Notes: generated from the sequence alone by a model not told the origin. Counted from the stretch's first letter, positions 1-12,104 are shown. The stretch: DNA of 64,000 nucleotides from Episyrphus balteatus (GCF_945859705.1 NC_079134.1:67390625-67454624); one strand, 5' to 3'. Numbers and translations are program-made.

Positions 1-2030
1 ACGGAATTATCAAAACGAGCTTCCGTGTCTTAAAATCCAGAGAACTGTGGAAAACAGAGACGTACTTCTGACAGCAGGCATAAATCCAGGGGAAGCCATG
101 TTGGGCTAGCGATGACCTCTTTATAATCGAAGATCCTTAAGAAAAAGTGGGAGCTGCCTACCAGCAAGTGTACAAGGTTAATGCTAGCATTAACCCGAAC
201 CACGACCTGAAAAACAGGACCCTTCTTTATCAATTCTATATACGTAATAATATTACGCAATGGCGATCTGAGAATCGCGGTTTTACCGGGTTTAATGAAG
301 AACACTTGGAAAACGCCATCATCACCGAGTAGAGCTGAAGCTCATCTTCGATTCATTAAAGAAAAAGAAATCAGCAGGAGTCGAAGGTATATCCAATATT
401 GTACTACGACATCTACCGCAAGAAGCTATTGACATTTATGCCACCCTGTTCAACAACGCTCTGAATAATGGATATTATCCAAAGCGTTGGAAAACAGCGG
501 TGGTACATCCTCTACCGAAAAAGGGAAAGGACATGCAATCCGGCAAATCTCCGGTTGATAAGTCTCCTCAAACGTATCAGCAAAGTATTTGAAAAAGTTA
601 TCAATTGGGCTCTGTCTCAGTGGGCTGAGGACAACAATATCATACCGGATAATCAATTCGGGTTTAAGGAAGGACACGACGCTATTCATGCCGCGTCTTA
701 ACTTGCCTTTGATATTCAATGGAAGAAATCTAAAAATCAGTGCACGGGTGCATTGGGTGATTTGGAAAAAGCTTTCGACACCGTTTGGTTAGAAGGCCTC
801 TATCTAAAACTTACCAGATTTAGTATAAGTAAACCACTTTTATATATGCTTTATGACATGCTCAGTGGTAGAACGTTTGCTGTCAAAAGTGGCAATGTAA
901 CATCTACTGCAGTTTTTAATATTAAAAATGGTCTTCAACAGGGAGCGGTGAACTCACCAATTCTTTTTAGTATTTACACCAGCAATCTGATAGGAAGTCC
1001 AACTCAGGCAATTGCGTTTGCCGATGATCTAATTGCGTACAGAACAGCTCCAAAAGTTGAGGTCATCAGAATTCTCTTGCAACGTGACTTTGACAGTTGG
1101 AAGTTGAAAATCAACTTTTACAAATCAGAAACGATTATATTTAGGACTCCCTTGGCTAGGGCCTCAGGGGATATGCGAAGGAACTGGCGGAAGCTGGCGA
1201 TCGCTGGATCACACGGACATCCAATGCCGAGTAAAAGTGTAGTAAAGTACCTTGGCATCTGGCTAGATCAATATCTATATTTCAATAGATATATAGATGC
1301 TGCTATGGCCAGGGCTAGGGGAGCCTTTGCCCTGACGAAACGGCTGTTTTATAGCAGTCGGCTTGACACCAGGGTTAAGGTGATTTGCTACATGGCCTGT
1401 GGATGGCCTGTGTGGTTCAACTTTGCTCCATCTCAAATGGAAAAGTTTTGGGTGTCTTAGACGTTGCCTTGGTCTGCACAGAACACCAGAATCTGATTAC
1501 ACGAATTACTATTCCAATGAGGTTTTATACAATAGGGCCAACATAAATAGAATTGATAACTCTATACTGAAGCTTGTTCGTGGTCACGTTTCAAGAGCAA
1601 TGGCCTCTTCAAATAGCTACATTTTTGGTGCTTACTACCCTAACGACGAATACTTCAAGAGTTTGTGTTTAAGTGGTTATATTCCACCTGAGGCATTAAT
1701 CTATTTAGATAGTCGGGGGCGTGTACAGGATAGATTGGCAGTTCCGCTAATCTACCACTTCGGGCGAAGAAACGTGACCAGGTGACTGCTGTATGATGGG
1801 GACATCCTCGCACTAGGTGGAGAAGGGAGTCTTCAGTTAAGTAGGACTGTGTCCGATCGGGACCGAAGAGATAGGGTAAAGAGGGAGAACCAGTTTTGGT
1901 GGCTTAGTAATATTTAGTTTGATTTGATATGTTAAAGTGGTCTTTGTTTTTCATGCCTTGGCCGGATTACATAGTTATAGGTGTTTAGTTTTATGTAGGG
2001 ACAGTCGGGGTGGCACAACAAAAAAAATAT
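1..2030 (+). pseudogene. Degraded non-LTR retrotransposon reverse transcriptase
   Basis: This is the RT part of a LINE-type element, which copies its RNA into a nicked target. Seen: a frame at about 358-540 encodes an RT start (KSAGVEGISNIVLRHLP, then a YPKRWKTAVVHPLPKKGK block). A shifted frame gives a NQFGFKEGH block near 655. The frame at 753-1460 carries the DLEKAFDTVW block and the catalytic FADDL motif near 1020. The C-terminal region continues to a stop near 1785 in another frame. At least three frameshifts or stops separate these pieces and no endonuclease is visible, so the copy is dead and truncated by decay or by the window edge. A 3' untranslated stretch ends in A-rich sequence near 2020-2070. 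The C-terminal part resembles the I/Outcast/LOA-like group, but I cannot fix the clade. Confidence 0.85.
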
Positions 2031-2070
2031 CCAAAAAAGAACATAAACAAATAAAATAATACAAAAAAAA

Positions 2071-3525
2071 AAATAGCTTGCTGTGGCATTTCTAGTTTAT
2101 TAAGTAGTTTTAATTAGTTCGTAAGTTTTAAAACAAAAAAAAAATGATATATGATTCCAAGTTTTTTTTTTAATTGTTTCTTGGTGAAAAATAACAACCA
2201 TTGAAATATTAGTATTAGAATAGTTATAACGCCGAAAGGAGAAAAATGAAGTATAACTTAGAGTGCCCGTATAGGGTCAGTAAGTTAGTTGTAAGTAATT
2301 GATGAGTAGGCTAGTTTTTATGAATTTTTGTCTAGCTTTAAAATAGTTTTAAGTTGATGAATAATAAAAATGAATTTAAAATGAAATGAAAACGTGCTGG
2401 GCTTGTATGCAGGATACGCGGGTTCAAGTCCAACCTGAGCCATGCAAGTAAAGTAATGTTTTTTCAATTAAAATAAATTCATTTCATTTCAGGAAAAAGG
2501 AAAAACTTCAGAAGAAGTTCCTAAAAAAAGAATAAATACAAATTATAAAAGAAATAAATAAAATAAATGAAAAATGTGAAATTTTTGTTTACATTTTATG
2601 AAAGCCTTATTTATACTGTTTATGATGTTCTTTAAGAAGCTAGATAGCGTTTTCTGAACACACTTTATGTGTCTTAGTTAAATATTGAAAGACCTTGTTA
2701 AAGTGTTGTTAAAAAAGCTTTTTTATTTGATAGCACTTGTGAAAAAAAGTCTTGAGGAAACTAAATAGCCTCAGTAATTTACGCCAAAATGGTTTGTATA
2801 AGATTTGCTGTTGTTACTTTACAAATCAAAAATTATATAGCCTGTATTAACACTATTGGAAACAAATTGTTAGTTATAATTTACACAAATTTTAAATTTT
2901 ATATAAAATATTAATCAAGAACGGTAAATAATATATTAAACAATCCTTACGTAAAGATTTACCTAAAAATATTCAGATTCTATGACATTTTTATTCAAAA
3001 AACTGCCACTCAAAATAGTTTCAAATTACAAATTTTTTTCTTTTTTTTAATGTGGTACGTGCCTATCGCTCGACCGCTCGACAAAGAGAAGAGTTGAAGT
3101 GCTTACAAAGCATACGTGGAATTTCTCAAACACATTCGTTCATTCTCTAAATATGGGCTTGTTACTTTCATGACGTGTTACTTTGGTCTCCCCTACCGCA
3201 GCACAGTGCTTATCTCAATCAAAGATTAATAAAAATTAGAGAAAAACTTTTCGTACATTTACCTTCTAAAAAATTTTCCAGCCCCCTCCAAATTTTTTCT
3301 GGATACGCTACTGATCGGAACGGAATATTAACTTCAAGACGCACTCGCTGCCAAATCTCCACATATGAAACAACGGAAAAACAGTGATTCTGGTATGTGA
3401 ACATTTTTAAAGTTATACTTCTCAAAATTTGCTTTTTGACAGAAATGTCAAAGGGATGAGCAAGTAGCGCCATTTCAACCCAGCGCGGTAAAAAAGTATA
3501 ACAGAAGTGCGTTCCTATTGTTAAC
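2071..3525. other. AT-rich spacer without recognisable gene
   Basis: No coding region is supported. Homopolymer-rich sequence dominates. At 2401-2449 a short hairpin-capable stretch contains GGTTCAAGTCC, similar to the B box of tRNA-derived promoters, and is flanked by short inverted copies of an AAATGAAATGAA motif (about 2379 and 2480). This may be a decayed SINE fragment, but it lacks a convincing A box. The open frames at 3175-3527 lie on opposite strands over the same bases and look like chance. Confidence 0.5.
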
Positions 3526-3528
3526 AAT

Positions 3529-4021
3529 AGGTCTGTTTGGGTTCTTTTTAAACAAACATTTTAAGGAGTGGGGATGAAATCCTCTCAGAGAAAAAAAAAA
3601 CTGAGAATAAGTACCGAAACACTAGGTCTGTCTGGGTAGTGCCTAAAACAGAAATATTTTTACTTTTTTCAACTTTTTTAACCCAATCATGTTTGGGTAC
3701 TTTTTTCTTGTTTTTTTTTGTTTTATTTTTGCGTTTTAGTGGTTAAGTGCTTTATTTTTATAAATATTTTATGAAAAAATAAATTAGAAAAATGTTTGAA
3801 AAACAATACAAAATATTTTGATATATTTCGTTTCTATATTTTTTTTTCAATTGGTGTTGTTGTTTACATTTTTATTGTTGTTGAAAAAGTAGCAGAAAAT
3901 TTTGTGCTAAAAGCGTTTGGGTACTTTTACACAATTTTTCTTTCTCTGAGAGGGTTTCATCCCGAATCTTTGAAAATAGACAGGTTTCATATTTTTGTCC
4001 AAAAAAAACCCAAATAGACCT
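3529..4021. mobile_element. Inverted-repeat (MITE-like) element, AGGTCTRTTTGGG ends
   Basis: The left end AGGTCTGTTTGGGTT at 3529 is mirrored by the right end ending ACCCAAATAGACCT at 4021. The inverted arms continue inward through GGGATGAAATCCTCTCAGAG (about 3570) and its mirror (about 3945). The bases AAT lie outside both ends (3526-3528 and 4022-4024), a possible 3-bp target duplication. A related AGGTCTGTCTGGGTA motif occurs at about 3623, suggesting a nested or duplicated end. Other inverted matches (3731-3742 with 4178-4189; about 3815-3860 with 4255-4300) cross the right border, so a second overlapping repeat is probably present. No transposase is encoded. Confidence 0.65.
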
Positions 4022-4320
4022 AATATTAGAAAAAAAATTCTGGTTTATTTTAACACCAACAAATATAAACAACAACATTAATTGGAAATGAAAGTAAAGA
4101 AAAAACACTTTGTATTCTTTTTGAAACACTTTTTTTTATTAATTGTTCATAATATATTAATTATTTTGAGTATTACACCACTAAAACGCAATTAATTAAA
4201 AATAAAGCCACGCCGCCATGTTTGAAGTTTGTTTTGTTCATCAAAATATGTAAAGAACAACACCAATTAAGAAAAAAAATATAGAAACAAAAAATATCAC
4301 ATTTTTTTCTATTATTTCTA

Positions 4321-4972
4321 TGGAGTTTGGTATTAACAACATAAGTCAAAAATCGTCGTTTTGAGAAAAATGCATTTTAAAGTTAAAAAAATTCCTCCAA
4401 ATCCAGTTTGGTTTAATATTAAAATATTGGGATGCAATTTATTTTTAAATAATAATATTTACACAAATAAAGTAAAAAATTTTAATTTTTGAGCGTATTT
4501 ATGTTTTTTTTAAAGAGATATGTTGTTTGACCAAACTATTTTTCGTTCAAAAATAACATTATTTCGAGATGTGTCTTTAGAGCCAATATTGGAATCAGTT
4601 TTTTTTTTAAGAATTTAAATTTTTCGGACATACCGCGATTTACTTTTGTTTTTTTTTTAAACGAATCAATCGATTAAAATAATTTCCTGTCATTTCCGTC
4701 ATTGATAATAAGCAAATTAACTGAGTTGTGCTGTTTTTTACTTTTTTAAAAGTTTAGACATTTTTGATCGGTCAAAACAGCACAAGTTGGAGTTATGCCA
4801 TTATGATCAAACATAATTTTAGAAAAAGGAGTTCAGTGTGGTTGAATATCTTTGGAACTAGTTTAGAGTTATGCTGTTAGGACCAAATAAAAAAAATTTT
4901 TTTTTTAAATAGTTCAGCATACATAACTCATTTTCGAAAAAAATGGACTTATGCTGTTAATACCAAACTCCA
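4321..4972. mobile_element. 652-bp MITE with TA target duplication
   Basis: The ends are inverted copies of each other over about 26 bp (TGGAGTTTGGTATTAACA at the left; its complement ends at 4972), with one mismatch in the first 26. TA dinucleotides at 4319-4320 and 4973-4974 flank it, as expected for a Tc1/mariner-type insertion. Related internal motifs (AGTTATGCYRTTAKRACCAAA) occur near 4792 and 4866. No protein is encoded, so it would need a transposase supplied in trans. Confidence 0.75.
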
Positions 4973-4974
4973 TA

Positions 4975-5317
4975 GATTTTTTCTCACACTTTTTAAGCTA
5001 TTGCATAGATTTTATGACAGACATGGGCATGAAACCAAAAAATGTAGTAACGAAAATAAGTAACGAAAAATTATTAGACGGTGTTCACATTAGCCTCAGT
5101 CAACCGACTCATTTTGACGTACGGCCACACCGTCGTGTTCAGGCACAAAAGTAGTGGTGAACACTCCACATTCATTTTGACGTTTGTAGTTGTTGAATTC
5201 TATTAAAATTACTCATCTTAATTGTTTATTTAAGGAAATCAAACACGAGTTTGCAACTTTGTTTCAAAATATTTATTTATAACGGTAGTATTCGTTGACA
5301 TAACACAAAGGCAAATG
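4975..5317. other. Spacer between MITE and Jockey-type element
   Basis: No gene is recognised. The motif CATTTTGACGT occurs twice (about 5110 and 5172), and GTGTTCAC/GTGAACAC form a short inverted pair (about 5081 and 5157). The stretch ends at the T-run that marks the 3' end of the minus-strand Jockey-type element. Confidence 0.4.
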
Positions 5318-5509
5318 TTTTTTTTTTTTTTTTTTTTTGACGGGAGGAAATCTTCAAAAGACACTTGGCAGTATTTGACACCAAGTAGTGTGGGACTCTT
5401 AACCACTAAAACCACCTCTTTATCAGGATCGACATCAGATTTTTCTTTCTTAACTTTGTAAAATCACTTTGGGGGAAGTTTAAACTTTTAATACTTTCCC
5501 ATGTTTTTT

Positions 5510-8178
5510 TTAGACCAAAAGCTCATGAGACTTGGTTCTTCTTAATCTCCGAACATGGTTTCTTGTATTCAAGACGGACACCATTTCAGAATTGGTATGA
5601 CTTTGCAGTCTCTGATTATGCGATACAGCGTATTTTTTAACAACTTCTGTACCCGTTTCTATTTGTAAGTCACGATGTAGATCGCTATTTCTTATGTACC
5701 AAGGTGCATTCTATTCCACGAAGGACTTTGTTTTGGAATTTTTGGATGATTTCGGTATTTGTTTTCTTTGTACAGCCCCATAATTGGATACCATAGGTCC
5801 AAACAGGCTTTAATACTTGATTATACAGCATTATTTTGGTTTGGGTTGATAAATCAGAGTTGTTACCAAGTAACCAGTACATTTTTCTATATTTCAAGTT
5901 TAGTTCTTCTCTTTTCTTTTTGATGTGCTCTTTCCACTTTAGCTGTGCATCCAAAGTCATTCCAAGGTATTTGGCCGTATTGGCGTAAGGTACAGCTTGA
6001 TTTATTAATGAATATTGGAATATTGTTTATCTTTTTATTTGTAAAGTTTATATGTGAAGATTTTGTTTCATTGAGTTTGATACGCCATTTTTCGGTCCAA
6101 TCTCTGACTTTGTCGACGGCATTTTGCAGTTTCACTGCTGCCCTAGAGACACATTTGTCGGGTACATTATCATCTGCAAAAGTAGCCATTATGGTGTGAT
6201 TACCAACTGGGATATCCCTTGTGTATAGTAAATACAGGGTAGGACCTAGGACACTTCCTTGTGGTACACCGGCTTCTATTTTCTTCAGTTCCGAATATTC
6301 TTGATCGTACCTTACTCTAAACAATCGGTCTGAGATGTACGATTTTAATATTTCATAGTACTGTCTGGGAAGATCCCTTTGCAGTTTGTACTCAAGTCCC
6401 TCATGCCAAACCTTGTCAAAGGCTTGAGCAACATCTAAGAAAATAGCTGAACATACTTGTTTTTCTTCTAATGCTTTTTCTATTACATCCGTTATTCTAT
6501 GAACTTGGTCTATCGTGGAATGTTTATTTCTAAAGCCAAACTGATGATTTGGGATTAACCTTCTTTCTTCTATAATTTTGCTAAGTCTCTTCAGAAGCAG
6601 TTTTTCAAAAACTTTTGCCATAATTGGTATAAGCGATATTGGTCTGTAAGACGTCACTTCTATAGGTGGCTTACCTTGCTTGGGTATGACAATAACTTCA
6701 GCAATTTTCCAATGGTGTGGGACATACCGTTGCTTAAGGCATGCATTTATTATATATTGGAGTTTTATGAAGGCTTTCAAAGGCATTTCTTTCATAACCT
6801 GGGCAGTAATTAGATCGTAACCTGGTGATTTTTTATTTGATAGTTGATGTAAACACATACTTTTTATTTCTTTTAATCTTACAATTGGTATTTCACTTTC
6901 ATCTATCTTATCAACAAACTGTAAGCTATTTTCAGCCGCGTTTGTTGGGTATGGCTTAAAAACATTCGCAAAATGCTCCGCGAAAAGGTAAGCTTTTTCT
7001 TTTGGGTTACCGATCCATTTTCCATCTTGAGATTTCAAGGGCGAGTTTTGTAACTGCGGTCTTTTCAGGCGCTTGGCTGCTTTCCATAGCGAAAAATCGG
7101 TTGAAGCATCAGTCGTTAAATTCTTTAGGAATGTACTGAGTAAATCATTTTTGAATTTATAAATTTGTTTTTTAAGATTGTTGCTTATACGGTTAAACGT
7201 TGTTTTATCATCTGGAAATCTAGTATTTTGCCATTTTCTTCGAGCTCTTCTTTTCTCTATTATCAACTCTCTTATCTCTAAAGGATATTTTATTTCATTT
7301 TGTCTTCTATTAGAAAATGTTGGAGTACTTTCTTCAGCGGCCTGTTGCACATCAGCAATAAATTGTTCCACTTCATGGTCAATTTGCTCGATTGTATCCA
7401 TGGGAGATCTTAAATTTATAAAACTTAAAAGCCTTTCTCTAAAATCACTCCAGTTTGTTTTCTTATTTACAAGCTTTGGTTTACTTTTTTCTATTACTTC
7501 CGATTCACTTAGTGATAGAATCACTGGAGTATTATCTGATGACAAGTCATAATTACCTTCGACACTAATGTGATTTTGTTTAATTCCTTTAGCTACGAAA
7601 AGTCAATAAGGTCTGGTATTTTGTAAGTATCGGAAGGCCAGTAAGTTGGTGACCTGGAGGAATAGAATTCGCAATTGTATTTACGGCCTGCTTGGAAAAG
7701 TCTTTTGCCTTTTGTTGATATAAGTCTTGAACCCCAATGGGTGTGTTTCGCATTGAAGTCTCCACCAACAAGAAAGTTATGCCCAAGAAGATTTAATAGA
7801 TCTGTATAGTCATCTTCTGTGGGGGATCGCCTTGGTGGGCAGTATTATAGCTGCTATCTTAAACTCTTTCTTTTTCATACCAATACTAATAGTTGTTACT
7901 TGCATATTTTCATTAGTAAGCTTGGTTTCTTCAAAATGTTTTAAGCTTTCTTTTATAAGAATCGCCGATCCACCTCTTGCCTTGTCAGCTGGATGTGGAG
8001 CGTGGTAACATGAATAGTGTTCTATTACATTATCTAGACTTTGCCCATTGGAGAAATGAGTTTCGGACACCAGGCAAATATCTATATGTTCTAGATGTAG
8101 AAAGATTTTTAATTCGGATAAGTGTTGTAAAAGACCGTTTGCATTCCATGTAGCGATTTTAAGTGTTCTGTCCATCAT
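5510..8178 (-). pseudogene. Jockey-type ORF2: endonuclease plus reverse transcriptase, frameshifted
   Basis: ORF2 normally nicks target DNA and primes reverse transcription there. The start is the ATG at 8176-8178, inside the ATGA overlap with ORF1. The AP-type endonuclease begins with KIATWNANGLLQH and continues to ARGGSAILIK. The frame breaks near 7815 and 7600, and the GDFNAKHTHWG block lies in a second frame. The RT lies in the 552-codon frame 5887-7545, with SYRPISLIPIMAKVFEKLL, a QFGFR block, AIFLDVAQAFDKVW, GVPQGSVLGPTLY and a catalytic FADD followed by NV, where I would expect FADDT. Another shift near 5950 leads to the C-terminal TYGIQLWGC block, and a further shift near 5700 leads to the final stop at 5510-5512. 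No RNase H is seen, as is usual for Jockey. Confidence 0.88.
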
Positions 8179-8312
8179 TGTTTTTTAAAAGCGACTTTTT
8201 CGCTTAACTGTTTGATATTCAAATCCTGTTTATCAATTCTTTGGAGAATGAGTTGTAGCATTTCTTTTATGGAAGTCTCTTCATTCTTCCGCACATTTTT
8301 TAGAATCTGAGA
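8175..8312 (-). pseudogene. Jockey-type ORF1 (gag-like) C-terminal remnant
   Basis: About 44 codons remain open up to the TGA at 8175-8177. The sequence contains LQLILQRIDKQDLNIKQLS, a short coiled-coil-like tail typical of Jockey ORF1 ends. The zinc knuckles and the rest of ORF1 are missing because the LOA-type element starts here. ORF1 would package the element RNA. Confidence 0.7.
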
Positions 8313-8436
8313 ATAGGTTAGGTTAGGTTAAATGGGCTGACAGTTGATTTTGTTACCGTCACACTTAGATCAATGTAGATCCCTTGTGATACCCTGAAGT
8401 ATTGTAACTTCATGAAAAAGTGTTAACATATGAATG

Positions 8437-11400
8437 CTATGGTTGTTCGAGCCATTTGGAGGACTTGACAAAGTTCAGTAGGCTATTGCCTGAGAGTTCC
8501 GAAACTACTTCTTCTAATTCTTTAAAGAAGTAGTTTCCTAAGAATTTTTTTTCTAGTGCGGCAGAGTGCTGGGCAGTGACAGAGGAAGTGACCAGTGTTT
8601 TCCTGTTCGTCCTCATTTCCGCAGCCTCTGCATAGATCATCCGTACTAAGCCCCATTTTCTTTTTGTGGTATCCTAGTAGGTTATGACCCGTTAGGACGC
8701 CTATAGGGATCTTAAGGACGGCTTACTAAGTAGTAAGATCTTATTTGATTTTTTCTTGTCGAAGTTCGGCCATAGTTTCCTGGTGTGACCGCAGGATTCT
8801 AGGAGGTTCCATCTTTCATTGGTTTTTTGAGAAATCTTGTTGACGATATTTCGCTTTATTTCACATTGTGGGATTCTGATGTTATGGTCTATGAGAGAGG
8901 GATCAAGAACTGAGCCCTCCCTTGCAAGCTCATCCGCTTTTTCGTTGCCGAACACATCACTGTGGCTGGGAACCCAGCAGAGTCTTACATTATGCTGCAT
9001 ACCAAGAACCCTAAGCTCTTCGCGACAGCAAGAAACAAGCTTTGACTTGATTAAGGTGGCAGAAATCGCTTTTATTGCTGCTTGGCTATCAATGAAAAAG
9101 GTGATGTCAGCAGGTGATATCGCCATCATGGATATTTGTTTAGCAGCATTTTTCACTGCCAATATCTCGGCTTGGAAGACACTGCTGTGATCGGGGAGCC
9201 TGAAGGAACTGGCAAGGTTAAGGTTTTCTGAGTAAAAACCTGCACCATTTTCGAACCATCAGTAAAGATGCCGATAGTCGACTCATTTGAGAAAGGTACA
9301 CTGTTTTCCCAATCTTGTCTGTTAGGGAAACTGACATTAAAAGACTTGTTGAAGTCTAAGTAAGGGGTCATGTAATCTGTACTTACGTTGTTGCCAACGT
9401 AGTTAGAAAGGATCGTAGTATGGCCGTTTTGACTAGTATTCCAAATGTTAGTTTGACTGAGTCGTAGGGCGCTGTTCGCTGCTAGTTCTTGTACAAATAG
9501 ATCTAAGGGAGTGAGATTAAGGATTGCTTCCAGACCTGCGGTTGGAGTGGACCTCATCACCCCCGTAGTGCTAATGCATGCTGCTCTTTGTACTTTGGTA
9601 AGGGTCTTCAAGTTCGTGGATTTCTTCAGAGCTTGCCACCAGACTAAACTGCCATAAGTCAGAATGGGTCTGACAATGGCGGTATACATCCACATGATTA
9701 TTTTGGGATTTGGTCCCCAGTTTCTGTTTCGTACATTTTTATATGTGACCCACCTAATTCACTATTTATTTGTCTGTTTTTCAACATGCACACGATCCAT
9801 TTTATGACCGTGTCTTCTATTTTAAGATCAGTGAGTGCTTTTTCAATTGCACTGTTATGAACATTATTGAATGCTCCTTCTATGTCTAGAAATGCTGCGA
9901 GGGTATATTCTTTAACCACAAGTGACTTTTCTATTGTTCTGACTGCACAGTGTAAAGCTGTCTCTACACTTCTACCTTTTGTGTATGCATGCTGAAAGGG
10001 TGATATAGTCTCCGGTCTCAAATAACTGCGGATATGTATATCGATTAACCTTTCAAGTGTCTTGAGTGTAAAAGAAGTTAGACTGATAGGCCTGAAATCT
10101 TTGGGTTCTGTATAACTGGATTTACCAGCTTTTGGTATAAAGACAACTTTGACTTCACGCCATGTTTTAGGGACATATCCCAATTGTAGGCTATTTTGGA
10201 ATATTGTGATCAGGTATGGAATAATGAATTCACTACTTTTTTGCAGCATCAAGGGGAAGACGCCATCTAGGCCTGGAGATTTATAAGGAGAGAAGGAGTT
10301 GATGGCCCAGGTCAACTTTTCTTTCGTAATAATTTCTCTAGGAATTTCACATATTGAGTGGAAAGAGTTTGTAGAATCATTATCCAATTCAGAGTTACAA
10401 CCTGGGAAATGGGCTTCCACCAGGAGTTTTAGACTGTCTTGACAGGATTCTGTCCATCGATTATCAGGCCCTTTTAGGGACCCTATAGAGGTATTCGTCT
10501 TGGAGAGTATTCTCCTTAGTCTCGCCGAATGGTTAGTACATTCGATAGTGCTACAGAAGTTTCTCCAGGAGCTACGTTTGGCTCGTTGAGTTTCTGTCTT
10601 GAACTTTCTCTGACTGGTTTTGTAAGATTCCCAGTCACTTTCTGCTCTAGTGCGTTTAGCACGGTTGAACAGTTTTCTTGTTTCTTTTCTTATGCTAGTG
10701 AGCTCAACAGTCCACCAGGGTGGTTTGTTGTTTTTCTTCGCCGCGGTAATGAGAGGACAGCTTTTGTCCAATGCTTCGCGTAGAATTCCTGTGAATTCCT
10801 CTGTCAGTTTATCAAGACCATTTGTGTTTAGGTTATTGTCAATGTTTAAGTGACTAATGTTTTTTACTATTTCCCTGTTGAAGACATGCCAATCGGTACG
10901 CCTATTATTCCTAAAAGGCTTAATGTGCCAGGCAACATCAGGGACATAGAATTCTATTAGCCGATGGTCGGAAAAAGAGATTTCATCTAAAACCTTCCAT
11001 TGTTCTAATTGGCAAGTAACTGAATTACTCGTCAAGGTAATATCAAGAACTTCTTCCCGTGTTTTTGTAACAAAGGTAGGGGTGTTGCCTCTATTAGCTA
11101 CGAGCAAGTTTTTTTCGATAATAAATTCAAAAAGGGACTCGCCTCTGGTATTAGTATCAGTGCTTCCCCATTGCACATGGTGTGAGTTAGAATCACAACC
11201 TAAAATAATATCAAATTTATTCTTACTTGCAAAAGATACCAACGTTTCAGTGATATCTGCTGGTGGTCCTTCTGTACCGTCATACGGCATGTAAGTGGAC
11301 GAGAGGATGAGCATTGGGAGCCCATCACGCTCCAATTTTACCGTAGTCTGGTCAATGTTGCTGTAAGTAGTTAGAAGAAAAAGATTAAACTGTTTCTTAG

Positions 11401-11614
11401 CTACTATGCATGTTCTAGGGTTACTATTTTGACTGTCAAGATTTGACTTGTACAGCAGTAGTTCTTTAGATTGTAGACCCTTGATATTCCCTCTTACAAC
11501 CCAGGGTTCCTGTATCAGGGCTATGTCGTATTGTCTACTCTCCATGAGGTAGACAAGGTTAGCAGTTGCGGCTTTACTATGATGAAGATTGATTTGTAAG
11601 ATTTTCAATTCCAT
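8437..11614 (-). pseudogene. LOA-type ORF2: endonuclease, partial RT, RNase H
   Basis: Translation would begin at the ATG at 11612-11614. The 638-codon frame 9698-11614 holds an AP endonuclease (IALIQEPWV, LGCDSNSHHVQWGS, SFSDHRLIEF) and the RT fingers (SPGLDGVFPLMLQ, FRPISLTSFTLKTLERL, AAFLDIEGAFNNV). It then jumps straight to NWGPNPKIIMWMYTAIVRP, so the palm region with the catalytic YADD/FADD motif, roughly 150-200 residues, is deleted. The next frame (9153-9695) gives the thumb and the RNase H start IGIFTDGSK. After a shift, 8701-9162 gives FFIDSQAAIKA and WVPSHSDVFGNEKADELA, the rest of RNase H. Another shift leads to a CxxC-H-C motif and the end LEQP at 8437. The copy cannot be autonomous. 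Confidence 0.85.
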
Positions 11615-11870
11615 TTATATAATAAAGTTTAAGTTCAACGCATTACTAACCTGTTTTCTCTCGTTGCTAATCAATCTAAGTTTGCACCTAGTGATCCCAA
11701 CGCGTACCTTAAAGTCAGCCTTCCTCAGGAGTGGTAAAGATTTGTGACTCAATCTCACCACCACTTCGGTGCCATCATTCGTTCTTTCACACTTGACCCA
11801 TTCCCATTCTCTGCTCAAGAGATCACTATATGATAAAGACAAGTGCAACCCCATTTTGCAAATTTGTTTA
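11615..11870 (-). pseudogene. LOA-type ORF1 C-terminal remnant
   Basis: The minus-strand frame ends at TAA 11615-11617, directly followed by the ORF2 ATG in the same frame. Element sequence is recognisable from about KMGLHLSLSYSDLLSREWEW onward. The arrangement resembles the conserved C-terminal region (DUF4780-like) of LOA ORF1 proteins, from family memory only. The hydrophobic residues upstream of this are probably flanking DNA read as codons. The function would be RNA packaging. Confidence 0.6.
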
Positions 11871-12104
11871 AACGTCAAAATTAATAAAACAATAAAAAAC
11901 AAAGTAAGTAAGTGAGCGAGTGGAGGAAGCGAAAGGTAAATCAAAATATCGGCAGTGTTATAAATTTTGTTCTAGCGTTTTATTACTATCAATATACTTT
12001 CCTACTGATTCTTAAATATAATAACAAACAAATAACAATTTTTCTGCTCATAGGCACATTCTCAAAAACCACCCGGCCACCATTCACTAAGTTAAGGGAA
12101 TACT
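11871..12104. other. Short spacer before truncated CTC copy
   Basis: No gene or repeat is recognised. It contains AT-rich sequence and TAAGTAAGTGAGCGAG-like short repeats near 11900. Confidence 0.35.

Larger units (their letters stand above)
5318..8312 (-). mobile_element. Jockey-type non-LTR retrotransposon, 5'-truncated
   Basis: On the minus strand the element reads ORF1 tail, endonuclease, reverse transcriptase, 3' UTR and a 21-nt poly(A) tail, seen as T-run 5318-5338. The order and proteins match the Jockey clade. Only the last part of ORF1 remains, because the sequence passes directly into the LOA-type element at about 8313. ORF1 and ORF2 overlap by ATGA at 8175-8178, a compact arrangement that couples translation in many LINEs. 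Frameshifts in ORF2 make the copy inactive. Confidence 0.88.
8313..11870 (-). mobile_element. LOA-type non-LTR retrotransposon, internally deleted
   Basis: The minus strand encodes an ORF1 tail, endonuclease, RT N-terminus, RNase H and a C-terminal cysteine motif. The endonuclease start (LQINLHHSKAAT) and the presence of RNase H fit the LOA group (Trim/Lian-like). The 3' end is a short CCTAA-type repeat, seen on the plus strand as AGGTTAGGTTAGGTTA at about 8315. The same 3' end recurs at 32028-32149. The 5' end is truncated near 11870, inside ORF1. It abuts the Jockey-type copy and may have inserted into it, but no target duplication was found. Confidence 0.82.

Noticed and set aside
753..1785. 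Functional reverse transcriptase or host gene
   Set aside because: RT motifs are clear, but the frame is broken repeatedly and the upstream part lies in other frames. It is a decayed LINE.
8313..8330. TTAGG-like repeat as a true telomere or telomere-derived block
   Set aside because: Only about three units, located exactly at the 3' end of a LINE and recurring at another copy of the same LINE tail, so it belongs to the element.
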